Positions 1-8,140 of a DNA stretch of 64,000 nt are shown here, piece after piece. The stretch lies in the NCBI GenBank assembly GCA_039630235.1, contig JBCNVI010000001.1:16065-80064 (forward strand). Direction: 5' to 3'. The DNA is from Candidatus Hydrothermales bacterium (lineage in GTDB: Bacteria; Hydrothermota; Hydrothermia; Hydrothermales; JAJRUZ01). The stretch's first letter is position 1. Every line of letters starts with the position of its first letter. A program made the translations under genes and the position numbers. The notes below the pieces were generated by a model. It saw only the letters and a program-made list of their open reading frames with translations, was not told the DNA's origin and did not search any database.

Positions 1-531
1 ATAACAGATTGGTCAGGTCTCTATTACGATACTATTGGTTATAGATTTGATGGCGGAAGCTTCGAGTTTAGAACACATAGCTTTGTAGTTGGTTCAAGAT
101 ACTACTACGTCATTCCTGTAACTTCTGGAGTCAGTTTGATTGAGTTTTATCTCTTCTGCAGGGATAACTCCTGGTGGAGAAACTATACAAGAGACCCTGC
201 TACTGGTTACTATCAATTTACTGGTGTTTCAGAGCTCACTAGAGATATTCCATCTAAGTTCTTCTTTAATGTTCTTAATACAGTTTCTGATGATGAATTT
301 GTGAAATTCGCCTATGGTATACCATCTGAAACTGAGGTTGATATAACAATATATAGCGTCACAGGTAGAAAAATAAAGACTCTTGCAAGCGGTGTTAGAA
401 AGCCTGGAGTATACTACTTGTTGTGGAATAGAGTTGATGAAAGTGGCAAAAAAGTAGGAGCCGGAACATATCTCTTGAAGGTTAAAACAAAAGATAAAGA
501 GGAAATTAAGAAATTCATCCTCCTCAGATAA
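1..531 (+). CDS. C-terminal part of a secreted protein with FlgD-type Ig-like domain (5' end outside window)
   Basis: The reading frame is open from base 1 to the TAA at 529-531, so the start lies upstream of the window. A TTG at 136 is in frame but is probably only an internal Leu codon. The last ~85 residues form a FlgD-type Ig-like / type IX-like C-terminal module: a beta strand ending in FAYGIPSETEVDITIYSVTGRK, a turn with GVYYLLWN, and DESGKKVGAGTYLLKV before the final KKFILLR. In related phyla such modules end large secreted or cell-surface proteins. The part visible upstream is Tyr-rich beta structure with no recognisable catalytic domain, so the function of the whole protein is unknown. 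Confidence 0.8.
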   Translation: MTDWSGLYYDTIGYRFDGGSFEFRTHSFVVGSRYYYVIPVTSGVSLIEFYLFCRDNSWWRNYTRDPATGYYQFTGVSELTRDIPSKFFFNVLNTVSDDEFVKFAYGIPSETEVDITIYSVTGRKIKTLASGVRKPGVYYLLWNRVDESGKKVGAGTYLLKVKTKDKEEIKKFILLR

Positions 532-535
532 TGGT

Positions 536-570
536 GGAAAGTTTTAAAGGGGTTCAAATCCCCACTTTCC
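536..570 (+). terminator. Hairpin after the FlgD-Ig gene, probable terminator
   Basis: GGAAAGT (536-542) pairs with ACTTTCC (564-570). Inside it GGGG/CCCC closes a TTCAAAT loop, with a 6-base bulge on the 5' side. Only three T residues follow, so termination would be weak. The top of the hairpin looks exactly like a tRNA T-arm, but no D-arm, anticodon arm or CCA is present. Confidence 0.4.
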
Positions 571-592
571 TTTGATTGGATTCTAAGTTAAA

Positions 593-1228
593 ATGTTTAA
601 CTTTTTATTTCAGTTTTTTTTAATTTTACAATTGTTTCCCTCTTTACCGTTCCCACAGGAGGAAAAGGAATTTAAGTCTGCTGTGTGGATCCCCTATGAT
701 TTCAAGGGGACTGAGTACTTTAAGTATGAAGTAATAGGAAAGGAAGAAAAAGAAACAAAAAAAGGATTTGAGATTATTAAAATCTCAAAAGAGGATGATA
801 AATATAAAGTTTATATAGAGGGCAAATTCGGTAAAAGTGAAGGGAGTTCTACAGTTACAGTAGAAAGCAAAGGTGATATCCCTGGAGTAATTTTATCACA
901 AGCCGCTTTTAATCCCTATATTGCTCCTTTAGCTGTAGCACTCTTTACACCTGCCTGGACTTACTATTTTACTATTGCAGGATTTAAATTCGAGGAAGGA
1001 TCAAAATGGAAACAAAAAGATGAAAGTGGTAAAGTGATTGAAATGGAGGTAGTAAAAGGAACACAAACCTATGCTGGAAAAAAGGGTAAAAAACTAATTA
1101 TAAAAGAGGATGGAAAAGAAATTTGGGTTATTGTGTGGTCAAAAGATGTAGCTTTGCCACTTTATATAAGAATGGGACAAGAAAAAGAAAATTTTTACGA
1201 ACTTAAACTTGTAGAGTACAAAGAATAA
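593..1228 (+). CDS. Small secreted protein of unknown function
   Basis: This 211-residue protein has a short hydrophobic N-terminal signal peptide (about residues 1-19, rich in Phe and Leu) ahead of a Lys/Glu-rich body of predicted beta strands. A hydrophobic patch lies near residues 100-130. I do not recognise a family or catalytic motif. It could be a periplasmic or surface beta-sandwich, but that is a guess. It lies between two other genes for secreted proteins. No clear Shine-Dalgarno sequence precedes the ATG, so the start is moderately certain. Confidence 0.65.
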   Translation: MFNFLFQFFLILQLFPSLPFPQEEKEFKSAVWIPYDFKGTEYFKYEVIGKEEKETKKGFEIIKISKEDDKYKVYIEGKFGKSEGSSTVTVESKGDIPGVILSQAAFNPYIAPLAVALFTPAWTYYFTIAGFKFEEGSKWKQKDESGKVIEMEVVKGTQTYAGKKGKKLIIKEDGKEIWVIVWSKDVALPLYIRMGQEKENFYELKLVEYKE

Positions 1229-1231
1229 ATT

Positions 1232-1250
1232 TAATTTAAGGCTTAAATTA
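1232..1250. repeat. 19-base near-perfect palindrome in the largest intergenic space
   Basis: TAATTTAAG, G, CTTAAATTA: two 9-base arms around a single G, four bases after the stop of the small secreted protein. There is no T-run after it, so it is not a standard terminator; it could be an operator or chance in AT-rich DNA. The rest of the convergent gap 1229-1427 shows no gene or RNA that I can support. Confidence 0.35.
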
Positions 1251-1427
1251 GAGTAGGGTAGGCACACGCGCTTGAAACGGAAAGAAGAGAAATAGGAGTT
1301 TATCGCTTTTTTTACTTTTGTTATGACTCCTTCCTTTTACTTATGGTATAGTGTAGCTTCTACTAATTTAGGTAACTTAAAATCTAAAGACTTGGATATA
1401 AGGAGAGGTAAAGAGGAAAGGAATCAA

Positions 1428-2087
1428 CTATCTGATTTTTAAAATCTTTTGACTTCTTACTCCCCTTTTAAAAACAATTTTTCCTTGCCTATTTTTTCTA
1501 CCTGTTATATCAAAGAAAGCCTCTTTATTATTTTTTTCAAAGTTCAAAAATTGGGTCTTTTCCCTCTCCTCAACTTTAAGACCAAAACCCGAATCGAAAA
1601 AAACATAACCAAGTGAATCAGTTGAACCAGTTTGTAAGTATATTCTTAATGTTAACTTGATAAAACGCGCACCAGTAGGAGGAACCTCTTCAGCTAAAAG
1701 TTCCTGCCAAGAAGCTAGATCACTTGAATAGGAAGAAAAAAAATAATCACTAAGTGAAGTTGAATCACTCTTACACCAAGTACAATGTACCCTTCCTCTT
1801 ACATCAGGATCATTGTCATAAATATAAAAAATTATTTTGTGATTCAGTCCTAAATCTGCAATAGGCACAAATTGTACAAGAGCCTCAGTATAATTTGTTG
1901 TTTTACTCGCTCTTTCCACCTTTACTGAATGTCCACCTGTTCTAACTAAACTCTTTTCCTTATAAACAGGTAAAGCAGCTGGATGACTTACAACCCAATC
2001 AACTGGAGTTGTTGTATCTACCCAATTTTCAAAATCTGCATTTTTTATGTTTAAACTTATTTGTACCACTAAGATTAATGCCCACAT
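1428..2087 (-). CDS. Secreted carbohydrate-binding-like protein with degenerate C-terminal sorting module
   Basis: The 219-residue protein opens with a short signal-like stretch (MWALILVVQISL). It continues with a pattern typical of CBM4/9-like beta-sandwiches: NADFENW near residue 17, then VDWVVSHP, GGHSVKVERA and a late ARFIKLTLRIYLQ strand. The last ~35 residues (FFDITGRKNRQGKIVFKRG then KILKIR) look like a shortened type IX or FlgD-type C-terminal module. An AAGGGGGGA Shine-Dalgarno sequence sits just before the ATG, and the stop of the glycosyltransferase gene is only 13 bases upstream. It is therefore the last gene of the ugd-uxs operon and may bind or carry the glycan. The CBM assignment rests on pattern only. 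Confidence 0.6.
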   Translation of the reverse strand: MWALILVVQISLNIKNADFENWVDTTTPVDWVVSHPAALPVYKEKSLVRTGGHSVKVERASKTTNYTEALVQFVPIADLGLNHKIIFYIYDNDPDVRGRVHCTWCKSDSTSLSDYFFSSYSSDLASWQELLAEEVPPTGARFIKLTLRIYLQTGSTDSLGYVFFDSGFGLKVEEREKTQFLNFEKNNKEAFFDITGRKNRQGKIVFKRGVRSQKILKIR

Positions 2088-2100
2088 ATTAAGTCCCCCC

Positions 2101-2805
2101 TTAAAAAAATCTATATTTAAAAATATAATACAAAGCCTTTATTCCATCTTTCCAGTTAATCTTTTTGCCCTCTTTATAAGTCCTTCCAAAGTATTTTATC
2201 CCAGTTTCATATATTCTCCATTTTTTTGACTTCGAAATTTTAATTGTAAACTCAACCTCAAAACCAAAATCATTAGCAGTTAAATTTATATGTTCTAATA
2301 CTTCTCTTTTAAACATCTTTGTACAGACTTCAACGTCTGAAAAAGTCATATCGCAAAGTAAGTTAATTAAAAAACATATTATCTTGTTTCCTAAATAGTG
2401 GTGAAAGTACAAAACTCTATGGGGCTCGCCATAAAATCTCGAACCATAAACAACATCTGCCTTGTCCTCTAAAATTAACGGCAACATCTTATTCCACTCC
2501 TCTGGCTCATACTCATAATCTGCATCATGAATTACTATTATGTCTCCTGTTGCCTCCTTAAACCCCCTTCTTAAAGCCGCCCCCTTTCCCATATTCCTTT
2601 CCTGAAAGATAACCTTTACCTCCGAATCATTAATTTTCTTTAGTATTTCCCTTGTACCATCAGTCGAACCATCATCAACTACAATTATCTCTTTTTCTAA
2701 ATCCCCATAAAGTTTAACTTCCTTAACTTTTTTTAAGACGCCCTCTATATAGTCCCTTTCGTTATAACAGGGAATAACAATAGAGAGTTTTTTAAATTTT
2801 TTCAT
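2101..2805 (-). CDS. Family 2 glycosyltransferase (dolichyl-phosphate-mannose synthase-like)
   Basis: This GT-A fold enzyme of 234 residues has the family opening LSIVIPCYNERDYIEGVL, the nucleotide-binding VVDDGSTDGT (near residue 45) and the metal-binding DADYEYEP in place of the usual DxD. The NMGKGAALRRGF segment is typical of polyprenyl-phosphate sugar transferases. It lacks the C-terminal membrane segments of some relatives, so it is probably a peripheral cytoplasmic enzyme. It overlaps the start side of the uxs stop by 14 bases. The UDP-xylose made by the two upstream genes is a natural donor candidate, although the family also uses GDP-mannose and UDP-glucose. Confidence 0.85.
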   Translation of the reverse strand: MKKFKKLSIVIPCYNERDYIEGVLKKVKEVKLYGDLEKEIIVVDDGSTDGTREILKKINDSEVKVIFQERNMGKGAALRRGFKEATGDIIVIHDADYEYEPEEWNKMLPLILEDKADVVYGSRFYGEPHRVLYFHHYLGNKIICFLINLLCDMTFSDVEVCTKMFKREVLEHINLTANDFGFEVEFTIKISKSKKWRIYETGIKYFGRTYKEGKKINWKDGIKALYYIFKYRFF

Positions 2806-3739
2806 CTAAAACCATCCTAAAATAATCAAGTGTTTTTTGTAGACCCTCCTCAAATTCAACTTTAGGTTCCCAATCTAAAACTTTTTTCGCCTTTTCTATA
2901 TTTGGACACCTCCTTTGGGGATCATCCTTTGGTAACGGAAGAAACTTTTTCTCAAGTTTTCTATTCACTAACTTTTCAATTATTTCGGCAAGCTCAATTA
3001 TTCTTATTTCCTTAGGATTACCTAAATTTATCACCTCACCCTTTAAATTACTTTTAACCCCCATCCTTTTTAAGGCCTCTACCATATCATCAATATAACA
3101 AAAACTTCTTGTTTGATTACCATCTCCATAAATCGTTAAAGGTAAATTCTTCAAAGCTTGAACCATAAAATTAGGAATAACTCTTCCATCATCGATATCC
3201 ATCCGTGGACCATAAGTGTTAAAAATCCTTGCTATCCTTACATCAAGATCAAACTTTCTAAAAAAAACCATACAGAGGGCCTCTCCAAACCTCTTTGACT
3301 CATCATAGACACTTCTTTCTCCGATTGGATTAACGTTTCCGTTATAGTCTTCTCTTTGAGGATGAATAAGAGGATCTCCATAAACCTCTGAAGTAGAAGC
3401 AAAGACAAATACAGAACCATCTTTCTTTGCCTTTTCAAGTAAATTTTTTGTGCCGTAAGAATTAGCAAGCATAGTCTCAAGCTGATAATTATAGTATTGC
3501 TTTGGAGAAGCAGGTGAAGCAAGATGATATATTATGTCATATCTCTCAGGCAGCTCAACCACATCACAAACGTCAAGTTCAAAAAATTTGAAATTCCTGT
3601 ATTTTTTTAAAAGTTCCACATTTTTTTTATTTCCTGTAATGAAGTTATCAATACCTGTTACTTCTTCTCCCAGGTTAAGAAAGTGTTCACACAGATGGGA
3701 TCCTATAAAGCCAGCGCAGCCTGTTACAAGTATCCGCAT
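2792..3739 (-). CDS. uxs: UDP-glucuronate decarboxylase (UDP-xylose synthase)
   Basis: This extended short-chain dehydrogenase (315 residues) converts UDP-glucuronate to UDP-xylose with bound NAD. The Rossmann motif GCAGFIGSHL is at the N-terminus. The signatures that separate UXS from other epimerases are present: LASPASPKQYY near residue 75, then NPIGERSVYDESKRF carrying the catalytic YxxxK, and RIFNTYGPRM. Its length fits the bacterial enzyme. The start overlaps the 3' end of ugd by 16 bases, so substrate producer and user are translationally coupled. This is among the safest calls in the window. Confidence 0.93.
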   Translation of the reverse strand: MRILVTGCAGFIGSHLCEHFLNLGEEVTGIDNFITGNKKNVELLKKYRNFKFFELDVCDVVELPERYDIIYHLASPASPKQYYNYQLETMLANSYGTKNLLEKAKKDGSVFVFASTSEVYGDPLIHPQREDYNGNVNPIGERSVYDESKRFGEALCMVFFRKFDLDVRIARIFNTYGPRMDIDDGRVIPNFMVQALKNLPLTIYGDGNQTRSFCYIDDMVEALKRMGVKSNLKGEVINLGNPKEIRIIELAEIIEKLVNRKLEKKFLPLPKDDPQRRCPNIEKAKKVLDWEPKVEFEEGLQKTLDYFRMVLDEKI

Positions 3740-5034
3740 ACTTTTCTTCCCGTTGGTATATATATAAAATTAAGCTCACATATTTTATTCACATCTAAGC
3801 AATTTCTACCATCAATTATTATTGGTGTTTCCATTAACTCTTTTATTTTTTTAAAATCTAAGTTTCTAAACTCATCCCACTCGGTTATGACTAATATGGC
3901 GTTTGCTCCCTTTACTGCATCGTATGGATCCTTCGCATAATATATCCTATCACAACCTAAAAACTCCCTTTTGAAATTTTCCATTGCATACGGATCGTAA
4001 ACTCTACAAAAGCCTTTCTCTTCTATGATCCTCCTTACAATTTTTATACTTGGAGCCTCACGAACATCATCAGTTCCCGGCTTAAATGATAATCCCCAAA
4101 CCGCAAAAGTTTTATCCTTTATAATCCATAAAACCCTTTTTATCTTCTCAATAAACCTATCGATTCTTGATTCATTTATCTTATCTACACACTTTAAGAG
4201 ACTAAAATCTAAACCAAGTTCTTCTCCAATTTTATAAAAAGCTTTAACATCTTTAGGAAAACAGGAACCTCCATAACCTACCCCAGCATTTAAAAACTCT
4301 CTTCCTATCCTTTTATCAAGCCCCATTGCTTCTGAAACTTTCAAAATATCGGCACCGGTCTTTTCACATAGGTCCGAAATCATATTAATAAAAGAAATTT
4401 TCATAGCAAGAAAAGCATTTGAAGCGTGCTTTATTATTTCAGATGTTTCTATATCCGTGAAAATTATTGGAGCATTAAAACCTTCATAAATTTTCTCAAA
4501 AATTTTTTTACTTTTTTCTGATTCTACACCAACTACAATTCTATCTGGCTCTAAAAAATCTTTAACTGCTGATCCCTCTCTGAGAAATTCAGGATTTGAG
4601 GCAACTTCATAGGTTACGTCCTTTTTTGCATATAAACTCATAATTCTTTTTATCCATTCTGCAGTTTTTACAGGAACTGTACTTTTTTCTACTATTAAAG
4701 TAAACTTATTTAGATTCTTAGCTATTTCTCTTGAGACATCCTCAACCTGTGAGAGATCTGCTCTACCATCAGGAAGAGACGGAGTTCCAACACATAAAAA
4801 GATAACTTCACAATTTTCAGTTATTTCCTTGATACTATCAGTAAATACTAATCTATCATAATTTTTTCTCAATAATTCAGCTAAATTAGGTTCAAAAAAG
4901 GGGACTTCCTTGTCTTTCAATTTTTCTATTTTTTCTCTGTCTTTATCCATCCCAAAAACAATAAAGCCCTTCTCAGCAAAACACACTGCTGTTACAAGCC
5001 CAACACGACCAAGGCCCACTACCCCAAGTTTCAT
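3724..5034 (-). CDS. ugd: UDP-glucose 6-dehydrogenase
   Basis: This 436-residue protein oxidises UDP-glucose to UDP-glucuronate using two NAD. The N-terminal Rossmann motif GLGRVGLVTAVCFAEKG, the central VEKSTVPVKTAEW, and the catalytic GYGGSCFPKDVKAF (Cys near residue 258) are all present. The C-terminal UDP-binding domain carries WGLSFKPGTDDVREAP. It is the first gene of a minus-strand operon with uxs and a glycosyltransferase. No Shine-Dalgarno sequence is visible before the ATG at 5034, and AT-rich -10-like hexamers are close by, so the transcript may have little or no leader. Confidence 0.95.
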   Translation of the reverse strand: MKLGVVGLGRVGLVTAVCFAEKGFIVFGMDKDREKIEKLKDKEVPFFEPNLAELLRKNYDRLVFTDSIKEITENCEVIFLCVGTPSLPDGRADLSQVEDVSREIAKNLNKFTLIVEKSTVPVKTAEWIKRIMSLYAKKDVTYEVASNPEFLREGSAVKDFLEPDRIVVGVESEKSKKIFEKIYEGFNAPIIFTDIETSEIIKHASNAFLAMKISFINMISDLCEKTGADILKVSEAMGLDKRIGREFLNAGVGYGGSCFPKDVKAFYKIGEELGLDFSLLKCVDKINESRIDRFIEKIKRVLWIIKDKTFAVWGLSFKPGTDDVREAPSIKIVRRIIEEKGFCRVYDPYAMENFKREFLGCDRIYYAKDPYDAVKGANAILVITEWDEFRNLDFKKIKELMETPIIIDGRNCLDVNKICELNFIYIPTGRKVCGYL

Positions 5035-5127
5035 TATGTTTTACAATTAAAATTTAAATAAATTTAGTTTACGATAAATTTTTTCTACTTGCAAAGAATT
5101 CTATAAAATTCTTAAACTATAACTCTA

Positions 5128-6345
5128 ATGGAGAAATTTGATATTTATCTTCATTCTCCTGAATTTATTTATGTTTGTAACGATAGTTTTGACGTTTATC
5201 ATAAAAAAGATATTGGAATAAAAAATGGAAAAATTTGCTTCATAGGGGATTATGAGGAAGCTAAAGAAAAAATAGGGGACTCAACAAAGTTTTATAATTT
5301 AGAGGGTAAAATCGTACTCCCGGGATTTGTTGATCCCCACACCCATCCTGTATACGCCGGTGACAGGATACTTGAATTCGAAGAAAGACTAGGAGGAAAA
5401 GAATATCTTGAACTTTTGAAAGAAGAAAGAGGGATAATATCTACAGTGAAAAAAACAAGAGAGTTAAATAAAATCAAGCTCAAAGAAATTGTTAAAAATA
5501 GACTGTGGAAGTTTATAGAGTACGGAACTTTAACAATTGAGGCTAAAACAGGTTATGGGCTCTCTGTTGAAGAAGAACTAAAGCATATGGAAATCCTAAA
5601 TGAATTAAAAGAAGAATTACCCTTAGATATTAAAATTAGTGCACTCTTTGCTCACGCTATACCCCCGGATAAGAGTAAAGACGAATACATTGAAGAAATA
5701 GTAAAATATGGACTCAAAGAAGCGAAGAAATATGCAGACTTCTGTGATGTTTTTGTTGAAAAGGGTGTTTATACAAAAGAAGAGGGGAAACTCATACTTA
5801 CAGAGGCCAAAAAATTAGGTCTTTTACCTAAGATTCATGCAGATGAACTATCTGAATCTGGAGGAGGTGAGCTTGCCTTAGAAGTTGATGCTGTTTCGGC
5901 TGACCATTTGGAATTTACACCTATACACATACTTGAAAAAATGAGAGATAAAAACGTTTTTCCTATTCTTCTTCCTGGTACCTCCTTTTTTATGAGATTA
6001 CCCTTTGCAAACGGTAGAAAAATGCTTGATCTTGGCTTAAAAGTATCTCTGGCAACCGACCATAATCCAGGAACCTCTTATCTTTTTTCCCAGGTCTTCT
6101 CAGCTGGTCTTGCAATTTTTTTGATGGGCTTCAAAATTGAAGAGGCAATTAAAGCAATAACAATAAATCCCTCAAGATCCTTGCTTTTAGAAGAAAAAAA
6201 AGGCTCTATCGAAGTCGGAAAAGATGCTGATCTTATTGTCTTTGATGTTAGTAGACTTTCTTACCTTTTTTATAACTTCTTTGAGGTAAGAAAACCTATT
6301 CTTATTATAAAGAAGGGAAAGGAGGTTATAGATGAAATTAGTTGA
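5128..6345 (+). CDS. hutI: Imidazolonepropionase
   Basis: This is an amidohydrolase (405 residues) of histidine degradation that opens imidazolone-5-propionate to N-formimino-glutamate. Metal-binding DPHTHPVYAGDR lies near residue 68. It is followed by IEAKTGYGL, FAHAIPP, KIHADELSESGGGELA and the late ATDHNPGTSYLFS, all in the expected order. The next gene overlaps by 14 bases and encodes the following step, FtcD. The genes for histidase and urocanase are not in this window. A TATAAC hexamer ends four bases before the ATG, hinting at a leaderless transcript, but no good -35 is seen. Confidence 0.93.
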   Translation: MEKFDIYLHSPEFIYVCNDSFDVYHKKDIGIKNGKICFIGDYEEAKEKIGDSTKFYNLEGKIVLPGFVDPHTHPVYAGDRILEFEERLGGKEYLELLKEERGIISTVKKTRELNKIKLKEIVKNRLWKFIEYGTLTIEAKTGYGLSVEEELKHMEILNELKEELPLDIKISALFAHAIPPDKSKDEYIEEIVKYGLKEAKKYADFCDVFVEKGVYTKEEGKLILTEAKKLGLLPKIHADELSESGGGELALEVDAVSADHLEFTPIHILEKMRDKNVFPILLPGTSFFMRLPFANGRKMLDLGLKVSLATDHNPGTSYLFSQVFSAGLAIFLMGFKIEEAIKAITINPSRSLLLEEKKGSIEVGKDADLIVFDVSRLSYLFYNFFEVRKPILIIKKGKEVIDEIS

Positions 6346-8140
6346 ATGTGTACCGAACTTTTCAGAGGGTAGGGACAAAAGAATAATAGAAGAAATAGTA
6401 AATTCTATAAAAGAAGTTGAAGGAATAAAAGTTCTTAACGTAGATATTAGCTATGACGCAAATAGAACTGTAGTTACTTTTATCGGTGAGCCTGAAGCGG
6501 TAAAGGAGGCAGCATTTAGAGGGATAAAAAGGGCGTCAGAGCTTATTGATATGAGAAAGCATAAAGGTGCTCATCCAAGAATTGGTGCTACGGATGTCTG
6601 CCCTATAATACCTCTAAAAAACATTACTTTTGAAGAGTGTAACGAAATAGTATATGAACTTGCTAAAAGAGTAGGGGAGGAACTTTCTATTCCAGTATAT
6701 CTTTATGAAAAATCGGCAAGAATTCCGGAAAGGAGAAGTCTTTCTTATATTAGAGAGGGTGAATATGAGGGTCTTCCTTATAAGATCCTTAAACCTGAAT
6801 GGAAGCCTGATTTTGGACCACAGGAGTTTAACGCTAAATCAGGAGCCACTGTAATCGGTGTCAGAGAATTTTTAATTGCCTATAACATAAATCTAAACAC
6901 AAAAGATAAGAGATATGCCGATGATATAGCCTTTGAAATAAGAGAAAAGGGAAGATCAAAAAGGACTGGTAATATATATCCATTCTACTTTAAAGGCGAA
7001 ATTGTAAGATATAAGGACAATGAATACCCCTGTGGTGAGTGTGATTTTGTAGGAAAAACCTTAGAAGAAACCTATATTCATGTAAGAGAAAATCATAACT
7101 ATGATCTCTATGAACTTTTAAAACTAAACAATATAGACATAAATGATGTAATTTCTAAACCAGTTAAAAAAAGGGGGCTCTTTAAAAACGTCAGGGCAAT
7201 CGGTTGGTACATAGAAGAGTATAAGAGGGCACAGGTTAGCATTAACTTAACTGACTATAATGTTACTAATATGCATCATGTTTTTGAAGCAGTAGAAAAA
7301 CTCGCAGAAGAGAGGGGTTTAAAGGTTACAGGAAGTGAAATTGTTGGACTTGTTCCCTTTAAAGCTATTTATGAAGTAGGAAAATTCTATCTTGAAAGGC
7401 AGAAAGCTTCAAAAGGCTTACCAGTTAAAGACGTGCTTGAAACTGCAATTCAATCACTAGGTTTAAGAGATGTTTCAGAATTCGAAATTGAAAAAAAGGT
7501 TCTTGGTTTACCGGACATTTTTGAATCAAATTTGCCTAAAATGAAAATATGGGATTTTTCGGATGAACTATCTAGACCCAGTCCAGTTCCAGGTGGTGGC
7601 TCTGCAGGAGCTCTCTCTGGGGCTATTGGTGCCTCACTTTGCTGTATGGCAATAAACATAACTATAAGCAAATTAAAAGACGATAAAAATTATAATCTTC
7701 TCTCCGAAACTTCCCTCAAACTCCAAGAACTAAAAGATTACTTTTTAGTACTAATGGATAAAGATAGTGAAAGTTTTAAAGAATATATGGAGGTTCTTAA
7801 AACAAAAAAAGATAAAGAGAGTGTAAACAAAGCCTTATATAAGGCTATAGAGATTCCCTTTGATGTTTCTAAGAACTCTATCCTTGCTCTGAAACTTGTT
7901 GAAGATGTTGTTGAATTAATAGACGAAAATGTCATTTCAGATTTAGGATGCGGAATTAACATGCTTAACTCTTCTTTTAGATGTGGAATCTTTAATATGC
8001 TTATAAACTTGAAGAATTTGGATGAAGAAATTAAATTAAAATACAGGGAGGAGATTAAAAATATGAAATTAAAATTTGAAAATTTGACTAAAAAACTTGA
8101 AAATATAATTTTGGAAAAATTAGAAGGAGGGGATTTATGA
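6332..8140 (+). CDS. ftcD: Glutamate formimidoyltransferase fused to formimido-tetrahydrofolate cyclodeaminase
   Basis: This 602-residue bifunctional enzyme moves the formimino group from formiminoglutamate to tetrahydrofolate and then cyclises it to methenyl-THF with release of ammonia. Residues 1-180 are the N-terminal transferase subdomain (VECVPNFSEGRD, catalytic His at 81 in HKGAHPRIGATD). Residues ~285-400 are the C-terminal subdomain (AIGWYIEEY, TGSEIVGLVP). Residues ~405-602 are the cyclodeaminase (SRPSPVPGGGSAGALSGA). Between the transferase halves an insert carries C234-x2-C237-x12-H250-x4-H255, a zinc-finger-like spacing. GGAGG precedes the ATG, which overlaps the end of hutI. Confidence 0.93.
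   Translation: MKLVECVPNFSEGRDKRIIEEIVNSIKEVEGIKVLNVDISYDANRTVVTFIGEPEAVKEAAFRGIKRASELIDMRKHKGAHPRIGATDVCPIIPLKNITFEECNEIVYELAKRVGEELSIPVYLYEKSARIPERRSLSYIREGEYEGLPYKILKPEWKPDFGPQEFNAKSGATVIGVREFLIAYNINLNTKDKRYADDIAFEIREKGRSKRTGNIYPFYFKGEIVRYKDNEYPCGECDFVGKTLEETYIHVRENHNYDLYELLKLNNIDINDVISKPVKKRGLFKNVRAIGWYIEEYKRAQVSINLTDYNVTNMHHVFEAVEKLAEERGLKVTGSEIVGLVPFKAIYEVGKFYLERQKASKGLPVKDVLETAIQSLGLRDVSEFEIEKKVLGLPDIFESNLPKMKIWDFSDELSRPSPVPGGGSAGALSGAIGASLCCMAINITISKLKDDKNYNLLSETSLKLQELKDYFLVLMDKDSESFKEYMEVLKTKKDKESVNKALYKAIEIPFDVSKNSILALKLVEDVVELIDENVISDLGCGINMLNSSFRCGIFNMLINLKNLDEEIKLKYREEIKNMKLKFENLTKKLENIILEKLEGGDL

Noticed and set aside
1251-1427. Possible small RNA in the largest gap, with a TTGTTA and TATAGT pair
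   Set aside because: The hexamers are weak, and no structured RNA or terminator follows.
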